Source: an uncultured Haloferula sp.
GTDB taxonomy: Bacteria > Verrucomicrobiota > Verrucomicrobiae > Verrucomicrobiales > Akkermansiaceae
DNA length: 5,235 nt
Direction of reading: 5' to 3'
NCBI GenBank assembly: GCA_946885645.1
Contig: CAMPGU010000292.1
Span: 1 to 5,235 of the forward strand
This document shows, piece after piece, positions 1 through 4,173 of this stretch. The position numbers and the translations under genes were made by a program. The notes under the pieces are model-generated. The model did not search any database. It was not told the DNA's origin and saw only the letters and a list, made by a program, of their open reading frames with translations. Each line of letters starts with the position of its first letter. Position 1 is the first letter of the stretch.

Positions 1-80
1 CCCCCCGTTACGTCGATCGCGTCGAAGCCGGTGGCCAGCCCGCGGTCGGTCGCGGGGAGCTCCGTAGCGTCCTTGGGTAG
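1..80. other. Unresolved gene edge at left border
   Basis: Two readings compete here. On the plus strand, the frame beginning at base 3 is open from the border to a TAG at 78-80 and would give a 25-residue tail ending in GELRSVLG. On the minus strand, the same codon register is open from a TAA at 116-114 leftward off the border and reads ELPATDRGLATGFDAIDVTG. Its codons end in G or C about 87% of the time, as in the true genes of this window, but it has no ATG, GTG or TTG start. The plus reading has a proper stop but less typical codons (several GGT and CGT). I cannot assign a product. The stretch may equally be non-coding, since it contains a perfect hairpin. Confidence 0.3.
39..56. repeat. 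Perfect GC-rich hairpin
   Basis: CCCGCG (39-44) and CGCGGG (51-56) form a perfect 6-bp stem around the 6-base loop GTCGGT. It lies inside a looser long-range pairing between GTCGAAGCC at 21-29 and GGCCTTCGAC at 91-100, which needs one bulged base. There is no T-run beside it, so it is not a classic terminator. Confidence 0.45.
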
Positions 81-117
81 GTGCGAATCGGGCCTTCGAC
101 CGTTTCCCGGCGTTTAC

Positions 118-185
118 GGCAGCTCCCTCCGGCTACCAAACCAAACGGCTCGCCAACGCCCTTCCCGAAGGCGTCAAACGAGCCG
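118..185 (-). ncRNA. Structured element, possible minus-strand RNA or terminator
   Basis: Two adjacent stem-loops are visible. The larger pairs CGGCTCG (146-152) with CGAGCCG (179-185) and has an inner stem of ACGCC (156-160) with GGCGT (170-174), so nearly the whole 40 bases fold. Read on the minus strand, it is followed by TTTGGTTTGG, a weak T-rich tail. The second hairpin, GGCAGC/GCTACC at 118-137, is fully paired only as minus-strand RNA through one G-U pair. It could be part of a leftward leader, a small RNA or a weak terminator. No known RNA family was recognised, and the assignment is inference from pairing alone. Confidence 0.3.
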
Positions 186-318
186 AAAAACCCGCGATAA
201 ATCGCCCTGTGCCGAATCTAACCTTCTCACTATCAGGTGCCATTCAGGCTCCGATGGGCTGTTAGAAAAACTTTCGGCCGGGTTCTCGCGATGCGGTCAA
301 GTCTTCCCCCGAAAGAGT

Positions 319-347
319 GAGCTTGCCTCCTCAAAGGGGGGAGCTTG
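319..347. repeat. Imperfect inverted repeat with GAGCTTG direct repeats
   Basis: CCTCC (326-330) pairs with GGGGG (336-340) through one wobble, around the loop TCAAA. GCT (321-323) and AGC (342-344) extend the stem. The heptamer GAGCTTG occurs in the same orientation at both flanks (319-325 and 341-347). It sits about 50 bases past the lipoprotein stop. It could help end transcription from either side, but no T-run follows on either strand. It may also be one copy of a dispersed intergenic palindrome. Confidence 0.4.
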
Positions 348-365
348 AAAAGCGGAGATGGAGGA

Positions 366-387
366 CCCGCGCCGTCAAACATGCGGG
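366..387 (-). terminator. Weak hairpin after the lipoprotein gene
   Basis: CCCGC (366-370) and GCGGG (383-387) form a 5-bp stem with a 12-base loop, beginning about 10 bases after the TGA of the lipoprotein gene. The position suits a transcript end for the leftward gene group. The stem is short, the loop is large and no U-tract follows, so this is only a candidate. Confidence 0.25.
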
Positions 388-397
388 GCCATGACGC

Positions 398-814
398 TCA
401 GGGGACGCGGAAGATCTTTCCGTTCGAGGGATCTTTCGCCAAAGCCCCGCTTTGGAACCCTTCCACGTCGATGACGTTGTAAGGGGCATAGGGGCTGATC
501 ACCATTCCCGGCTTCTCCGTGCGCTCGGCGACGGGATATTCCCGGCGCGGCTTGGGCTGCGGCCGGGGCGGCTCCGGATCGTTCTCAAACTCCCGCGGCG
601 GTGCAGGATCGCGGGGCTCGAATCCAGGCGGCGGCGGAGTGCGATCCGGGACCGGTTCGTAGCGTCCGTGTTCGGCGGCGGGCCCGCGGCCGTAGGGATA
701 GAAAGGTTCGCCGTTCCTGTAGGGCGGCCGCTGCTGGTGGTAAGGAACCGTGGGAATGCAGGAAGTCGCGGCGAGCGCGAGCGGCAGGAAAACGAGCGAT
801 CTCATATCGGCCAT
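398..814 (-). CDS. Proline-rich lipoprotein, function unknown
   Basis: This encodes a 138-residue exported protein. Residues 4-18 form a short positively started hydrophobic signal ending in AATSC, with Cys19 as the likely lipidation site cut by signal peptidase II, so it probably sits in the outer or inner membrane facing the periplasm. Residues 20-103 are low in complexity and very rich in Pro, Arg, Glu and Tyr, and are likely extended and disordered. The last 35 residues are quite different: ISPYAPYNVIDVEGF followed by SGALAKDPSNGKIFRVP has the look of a conserved C-terminal motif. I know no function for it. Its stop-to-start distance from the upstream synthase gene is 24 bases, suggesting cotranscription. 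A second Met at residue 4 (start at 805) gives the more typical MRS signal start and may be the real one; neither start has a Shine-Dalgarno sequence. Confidence 0.8.
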   Translation of the reverse strand: MADMRSLVFLPLALAATSCIPTVPYHQQRPPYRNGEPFYPYGRGPAAEHGRYEPVPDRTPPPPGFEPRDPAPPREFENDPEPPRPQPKPRREYPVAERTEKPGMVISPYAPYNVIDVEGFQSGALAKDPSNGKIFRVP

Positions 815-838
815 CGGACGAAAAGGATACCCGAATAT

Positions 839-1675
839 TCAAGCGGCCGAGCCCAAGCGCAAGAGGTGCTTGGAAAAGATCGCCATTTTCCGCGCTTTCG
901 ACAGCCGGTAGCGCTGGTCGAAAACCTTGAAGCTATCCCGCTTCATTTTCTCAAGCAGGCTCTGATAGATCGAGCGCATGATCTCCGCGGGCACGAGCGC
1001 CTTGGCGTCGGACTTGGGCATGATGTCGATCGCCTCGCGGTAGAAGCGTTCCGCGCGCTCGGCCTCGTAGGCCATCAGAGCCACGAAACGGCCGTCATAC
1101 ACGCGGCCAATCAAATCCCGCTCGGTGTATTGGAAACGCGCGAGATCGGCCAGAGGCAGGTAGATGCGCACGCCGTTGGAGAGATCCTCGCCGACGTCCC
1201 GCAGGATGTTCGTGAGCTGCAGGGCGTGTCCCAGTGCCACGGCGTAGCGTTCGGATGCCGGATCCTCCGCGCCGAAAACGCGCAGCGAAGCCAAACCGAC
1301 CGCGCAGGCGACCTTGTAAGTATAGGCGGAGAGGTCCTCCCAGGTGCCGAAGCGCTGCGGGCGCAAATCCATCAGGCAGCCGTCGATGATCGCCGTGAGG
1401 AGATGGACGGGAATGGAGTGCCGTTCCATCAACTCCACAACCTCACGCTCGAGCTGGCCCGGATCGGTGAAGCCGTTCTCAAGGCCGTGCTTCCATCCCT
1501 CGAGCGCGGCTTCACGCTCGTTGATAGGGCGATCGGGATCGTCGGCCAGATCGTCGACCACGCGACAGAACGCATAGAACGTCACCATGCCGTCGCGCCG
1601 GTCCTTCGGAAGGATCTGGAGGGCAAAAGCGAGGTTCGATTTCGCCTGTCGCGTGATCTCAGCGGAATCGGTCAT
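839..1675 (-). CDS. Squalene/phytoene synthase family protein
   Basis: This 278-residue all-helical prenyl synthase is expected to join two prenyl diphosphates head to head, giving presqualene diphosphate/squalene (from farnesyl units) or phytoene or a C30 carotene precursor. Both aspartate-rich Mg-diphosphate motifs are present: DDLAD at 41-45 and DVGED at 160-164, the latter inside the family signature LTNILRDVGEDLSNG. YTYKVACAVG at 118-127 matches the usual YCxxVAxxVG helix with Cys replaced by Thr, and IYLPLADL follows as expected. The length is normal for HpnD/CrtB-type enzymes. HpnD (presqualene diphosphate synthase for hopanoids) is my preferred subtype, but the partner genes hpnC and hpnE are not in the window, so the product is not settled. 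The ATG at 1675 has no Shine-Dalgarno sequence; interleaved inverted repeats lie just before it. It follows lepB by 63 bases on the same strand. Confidence 0.94.
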   Translation of the reverse strand: MTDSAEITRQAKSNLAFALQILPKDRRDGMVTFYAFCRVVDDLADDPDRPINEREAALEGWKHGLENGFTDPGQLEREVVELMERHSIPVHLLTAIIDGCLMDLRPQRFGTWEDLSAYTYKVACAVGLASLRVFGAEDPASERYAVALGHALQLTNILRDVGEDLSNGVRIYLPLADLARFQYTERDLIGRVYDGRFVALMAYEAERAERFYREAIDIMPKSDAKALVPAEIMRSIYQSLLEKMKRDSFKVFDQRYRLSKARKMAIFSKHLLRLGSAA

Positions 1676-1683
1676 GGGAAAGG

Positions 1684-1727
1684 AGCGGAACCATGCACTT
1701 CAAACGGCTTTTCCGCTATGCGTGCAT
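1684..1727 (-). promoter_or_regulatory. Possible pseudoknot or switch in the synthase leader
   Basis: Two perfect inverted repeats interleave in the 63-base gap before the synthase start. On the minus strand the order is ATGCAC (1727-1722), AGCGGAA (1717-1711), GTGCAT (1698-1693), TTCCGCT (1690-1684). The first pairs with the third over 6 bp and the second with the fourth over 7 bp, so they form either an H-type pseudoknot or two mutually exclusive hairpins. The second stem ends 8 bases before the ATG, where ribosomes load. No Shine-Dalgarno sequence is present. Chance occurrence in a gap this short is possible, and the 2-base third loop is tight for a true pseudoknot. Confidence 0.3.
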
Positions 1728-1738
1728 TTGCGCAAGGC

Positions 1739-2926
1739 TCAGCGGATGAAGCCCCAGTGGCCTGTGGTGATGGGCCAGAGTGAAAAGAGTGCCGGTCCTG
1801 CGAGATTGAACTCCTTCACAGAACCCCAGTAACGGGAATCGAGCGAATTTCCCGTGTTGTCACCGAGCGCGGCGTACTCGCGCATGCCGGGGGCCGCTTC
1901 GGCGGCGAGGTGCAACTGCGAGCCTTCCCGTTGGAGCGGCAGCGGATACCCTGCGGCCCTCGGATCAGCGGGGACGTAGCCTTTGTTGGAGGCGTAGGCT
2001 CCTTGGGCCGCGATCACCCGTTGGATGCCGGGCTCCTTCGCGATGATACCATTCACCCAGAGGTAGGGAGAGCGGATCTCCAGGGTGTCGCCGGGAACCC
2101 CGCAAAGACGCTTGATGTAATGCGTGCCGCCTGTCTGGCCGCCGATTTTCGAATCGCCGTCCGTCCTGATGCCGCGTGTGTCGAAAACGAATACCTCGCC
2201 CCGTTCGGGGCGGCGGAAATGATAGGAGATCTTGTCCACAAGGACGAGGTCGCCGGTATCCACCCAGCCGCGCAGGATCGGGTCGCCTTTCCGGTAGGCT
2301 TTCGCTTTCCTCGCCTCGGCGCCGGGCGCTACCGGTTCGGTCAGGAGATCACGTGTTTCTCCGGCGGCGGCCGGGAAAGAAAGCACCTGCCCGTTGTTGA
2401 AGGAAACTTTTGTCCGGGTGAAAAGGAACCAGGAAGCGTCCTTCATGCCCGTCATGTGCATGTCGTCTTCCGCGGTGATGTTGCGGTAGGTTCTGCCCCG
2501 CATCACCAGGTCCAGGGCCTGCTTGCCGATCCACGGCTTCTGGAAATCCGGGGGAAGGTCACTTTTGATGGTGATCCCGTTCAGCGTAGGCTGCATCGAG
2601 CCGGTCGGGATGCGGAAGGGCTGCACGACGTAGGCCCGCAGGCCGAGCGCCACGACCAGCGCCACGAAGATAACCTCCACGTTTTCCTCCCATGCGCTCT
2701 GGGTGGGGAAATGCGGCAGTGCCTTCTCGCAGGTATCGCGGAGCTGCTTCGATGCCTCTTCCGCCCGCTCCTTGTCGTTCGCCTTGATCGCTTCCTGCAG
2801 ATCCGCGCGGCGCGATTCGATCTCGTCGATGCGATCTTCCTTCAGGAGGTCACGCTTGTAGTGGAGGAACTTCTTCGCCCCCTTGTGGAGAAGCTTGGCT
2901 TCCTTTTTCCATTTCGGCGCAAACAT
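1739..2926 (-). CDS. lepB: Signal peptidase I
   Basis: This is the membrane-bound serine protease that removes leader peptides from secreted proteins on the periplasmic side (395 residues from the chosen start). Residues 1-75 are charged and helix-prone (KWKKEAKLLHKGAKKF, then Glu/Lys/Arg-rich), probably a cytoplasmic coiled coil. One membrane helix spans about 82-101. The catalytic serine is S110 in RIPTGSMQPT (box B). Box C is around GDLVLVDKISYHF (225-237), the catalytic lysine is K272 in HYIKRLCGVPGD (box D), and box E is GDNTGNSLDSRYWG (355-368). About 110 residues separate box B from box C, far more than usual. The frame stays open upstream to 3211, but that extension crosses palindromic DNA and the divergent gene's start, so the ATG at 2926, which begins MFAPKWKKEA, is chosen. 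It is first of three leftward genes. Confidence 0.93.
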   Translation of the reverse strand: MFAPKWKKEAKLLHKGAKKFLHYKRDLLKEDRIDEIESRRADLQEAIKANDKERAEEASKQLRDTCEKALPHFPTQSAWEENVEVIFVALVVALGLRAYVVQPFRIPTGSMQPTLNGITIKSDLPPDFQKPWIGKQALDLVMRGRTYRNITAEDDMHMTGMKDASWFLFTRTKVSFNNGQVLSFPAAAGETRDLLTEPVAPGAEARKAKAYRKGDPILRGWVDTGDLVLVDKISYHFRRPERGEVFVFDTRGIRTDGDSKIGGQTGGTHYIKRLCGVPGDTLEIRSPYLWVNGIIAKEPGIQRVIAAQGAYASNKGYVPADPRAAGYPLPLQREGSQLHLAAEAAPGMREYAALGDNTGNSLDSRYWGSVKEFNLAGPALFSLWPITTGHWGFIR

Positions 2927-2942
2927 CGGGCAGGAGTGTCGG

Positions 2943-2987
2943 TGCGGAAACGCGGGCATGCAAGCCCGTCCTAACGACGGATCCGCA
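2943..2987. repeat. Two-tier inverted repeat upstream of lepB
   Basis: An outer pair TGCGGA (2943-2948) and TCCGCA (2982-2987) encloses a hairpin CGGGC (2953-2957) and GCCCG (2964-2968) with loop ATGCAA. It lies 17 bases before the lepB start codon, so it would sit in the lepB 5' leader. The form resembles the dispersed extragenic palindromes of many bacteria. Whether it recurs in this genome cannot be seen from one window. Confidence 0.45.
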
Positions 2988-3042
2988 AGCGCCGCCTTGA
3001 CATTCCCGGCGCAGGGTGCCACTTCCGCGCCGTGCCCGCGCT

Positions 3043-3109
3043 CCATCGCCATGCCCTCCGACTCGCCGCCCGCGCCATTTGGCGCACGGGCGCGTCCGGA
3101 GCATGATGG
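3043..3109. repeat. Long imperfect palindrome between divergent genes
   Basis: This 67-base element folds almost end to end. The core stem CGCCCGCGCC (3067-3076) pairs with GGCGCACGGGCG (3081-3092) around the loop ATTT with a 2-base bulge. Moving outward, CTCCGAC (3056-3062) pairs with GTCCGGAG (3094-3101) with one bulge, then CATG with CATG (3050-3053, 3102-3105) and CCAT with ATGG (3043-3046, 3106-3109). I count about 25 pairs. A near-identical decamer, GCCACYTCCG, flanks it in direct orientation at 3018-3027 and 3115-3124. There is no T-run on either side, so a simple terminator is unlikely, and divergent promoters rather than terminators are expected here. Confidence 0.55.
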
Positions 3110-3118
3110 TACTTGCCA

Positions 3119-3149
3119 CCTCCGGATGCGGCCCAAGGCCACCCGGAGG
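3119..3149. repeat. Second hairpin in the divergent region
   Basis: CCTCCGG (3119-3125) and CCGGAGG (3143-3149) form a perfect 7-bp outer stem. Inside it GGCC (3130-3133) and GGCC (3137-3140) close a 3-base loop. It begins 9 bases after the long palindrome at 3043-3109, so the two form a tandem hairpin pair in the upstream region of the transporter gene. Confidence 0.5.
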
Positions 3150-3182
3150 AAGATGTGACCCCTGCCGCTGGCCCGCCGTTTC

Positions 3183-3201
3183 CGGATCCCTACCCGATCC
3201 G
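3183..3201 (+). promoter_or_regulatory. Hairpin abutting the transporter start codon
   Basis: CGGATC (3183-3188) and GATCCG (3196-3201) form a perfect 6-bp stem with loop CCTACCC, and the very next base is the A of the ATG at 3202. It occupies the place where a Shine-Dalgarno sequence would be, and none is present. It could limit ribosome entry or, as DNA, be a protein binding site. Function is inferred from position only. Confidence 0.3.
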
Positions 3202-4116
3202 ATGAAACCACCTGACTCCGACGACCCGCGCGGCCTGCTGTTGATGCTGCTCTCGGTGATGCTTTTCGCCGCGAACACGCTGCTGCTCCGCGCGATCAGC
3301 CTGCATTTGCCCGCCGCGGATGGCTGGATGGCGGCGCTGTACCGCGGTACCTTCGGGATGTTGATGGTGGCCGCGCTTTACGGCTTCGGCCGCGGGCTTT
3401 CGTTGAAGGCGCTCGTCGGGAGCAGGCTTGTCGCGCTGCGGGGCGTGGTGGGCGCGCTGAGCATCGCGGCCTTCTACCTTACCATTCCCACTCTCGGAGC
3501 GTCCCGGGCGGTGGTGCTGAATTTGACCTATCCGATCTTTGCCACCCTGATTGCAGGCTGGTGGTTGAAGGAGCGCATCTCCCGGGAGGCGATGCTGTGG
3601 ATGGTCGTCGGCTTCGCCGGCCTGATGCTCTTCGCCGGCGGGGACGCCGCTCGGAGCTTCTCGGGCTGGGACCTGCTCGCCTTGGCGGGCGCAGTCGGCG
3701 CGGGCATCGTGGTGGTTTTGATCCGCAAACTGCGCGCCACCGAGCACGCGGGCACCATCTATGCGTCGCAGTGCTTTTATAGCATCGTGCTGGCACTGCC
3801 CTTGCGCGCCACGGAGGTGGCGAAGCTGCCCGCGGCCGGGCATGCCGCCTTGATCGCCGCCGCGGTGATCGTGGGAATCTCGCAACTCCTGATGACCAAT
3901 GCCTACCGGACGATGCCGGTCTCGCGGGGCTCCTCCATCCAGATGCTCCTGCCGCTGGTGACCGCCGCCGGCGCCTACACGATCTTCGGCGAACGCTTTA
4001 CCGCCACCGAGGTGGCCGGTGCCTTCCTCACGCTGCTGGCCACCTGGCGCGTAGCCGCGGGTCCACGGAAAACCCCTCTTCTTCCCGACGCGGGTGCGTC
4101 GGGAGCGTCACCATGA
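3202..4116 (+). CDS. EamA/DMT family transporter
   Basis: This 304-residue inner-membrane protein belongs to the drug/metabolite transporter superfamily, whose members export amino acids, nucleosides or other small metabolites; the substrate cannot be told from the sequence. About ten hydrophobic helices are visible, roughly at 10-30, 41-61, 77-96, 100-120, 130-147, 156-174, 185-201, 213-231, 242-261 and 268-285. They form two five-helix EamA repeats. The first ends with the typical LKERISREAMLWMVVGFAG (122-140), the second with FGERFTATEVAGAFLTLLA (262-280). The frame is open further upstream, but only through the palindromes; the ATG at 3202 gives the usual short soluble N-terminus MKPPDSDDPRG. 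It is divergent from lepB. Its last codons contain a strong hairpin, and its TGA overlaps the ATG of a tiny ORF. argD follows after 57 bases. Confidence 0.93.
   Translation: MKPPDSDDPRGLLLMLLSVMLFAANTLLLRAISLHLPAADGWMAALYRGTFGMLMVAALYGFGRGLSLKALVGSRLVALRGVVGALSIAAFYLTIPTLGASRAVVLNLTYPIFATLIAGWWLKERISREAMLWMVVGFAGLMLFAGGDAARSFSGWDLLALAGAVGAGIVVVLIRKLRATEHAGTIYASQCFYSIVLALPLRATEVAKLPAAGHAALIAAAVIVGISQLLMTNAYRTMPVSRGSSIQMLLPLVTAAGAYTIFGERFTATEVAGAFLTLLATWRVAAGPRKTPLLPDAGASGASP
4083..4104 (+). terminator. Perfect hairpin at the end of the transporter gene
   Basis: TCCCGACGC (4083-4091) and GCGTCGGGA (4096-4104) form a perfect 9-bp stem with the tetraloop GGGT, ending 9 bases before the TGA. It has the strength of a terminator stem, but the downstream DNA (GCGTCACCATGAG) has no T-run. 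It may slow or partly stop transcription before argD, protect the transporter mRNA end, or hide the GGAG at 4102-4105 that precedes the overlapping 14-codon ORF. Confidence 0.4.
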
Positions 4117-4132
4117 GCTGCAATTTCCCGGT

Positions 4133-4160
4133 TTGCCAAATCCATGAAGCCCGCTAGTTT
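4133..4160 (+). promoter_or_regulatory. Candidate argD promoter
   Basis: TTGCCA at 4133-4138 matches the sigma-70 -35 consensus at five of six positions. After a 16-base spacer comes TAGTTT (4155-4160), a poor -10 with three matches. Transcription would begin near 4167, only a few bases before the ATG at 4174, giving a very short leader. That would fit the lack of a Shine-Dalgarno sequence. The assignment is tentative because the -10 is weak. Confidence 0.3.
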
Positions 4161-4173
4161 CCGCCCCTTTCCC

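Larger units (their letters stand above)
81..397. other. Intergenic region, no supported gene
   Basis: About 317 bases lie between the unresolved left edge and the stop codon of the lipoprotein gene. Open frames exist on both strands, but their products are Arg/Ser-rich, use atypical codons and show no recognisable motif. No tRNA, rRNA, tmRNA or RNase P signature was recognised. What is present is secondary structure: nested stems at 146-185, a hairpin at 118-137, a small perfect palindrome at 194-205, an imperfect inverted repeat at 319-347 and a hairpin at 366-387. In the 118-137 hairpin one pair is G-U if the minus strand is transcribed but A-C if the plus strand is, which slightly favours a minus-strand RNA. 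Confidence 0.55.

Noticed and set aside
133..243. 36-residue minus-strand ORF with GGAG five bases before the ATG
   Set aside because: Its codon use is poor, it overlaps the strongest hairpins, and its product has no recognisable feature; the ribosome site alone is not enough.
31..348. 105-codon plus-strand ORF
   Set aside because: The product is Arg/Ser-rich with no motif, the codon use is unlike the true genes, and it crosses several hairpins.
1658..1746. CTCAGCGGA repeated at 1658-1666 and 1738-1746
   Set aside because: One copy lies in the synthase coding sequence and the other at the lepB stop; a nine-base repeat at this distance is weak and has no other support.
452..1783. 443-codon plus-strand ORF
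   Set aside because: It lies opposite the synthase and lipoprotein genes, which carry clear family motifs; it is a long antisense shadow typical of GC-rich DNA.
1910..2974. 354-codon plus-strand ORF
   Set aside because: It is antisense to lepB, whose catalytic boxes are intact, and its product shows no recognisable domain.
2997..3025. Consensus -35 TTGACA on the plus strand
   Set aside because: The sequence 17 bases downstream (CACTTC) is not a credible -10 element, and it lies about 200 bases before the transporter start.
3016..3201. N-terminal extension of the transporter to 3016
   Set aside because: The added residues are Pro/Arg-rich translation of the hairpin region; EamA proteins normally begin with a short tail before the first helix.
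2927..3211. N-terminal extension of lepB to a start at 3211
   Set aside because: It would cross the palindromes and overlap the transporter start. The added residues are low in complexity and do not fit a signal peptidase N-terminus.
3190..3885. 231-codon minus-strand ORF
   Set aside because: It is antisense to the transporter, with a Gln/Arg/His-rich product typical of the reverse of a membrane protein gene.
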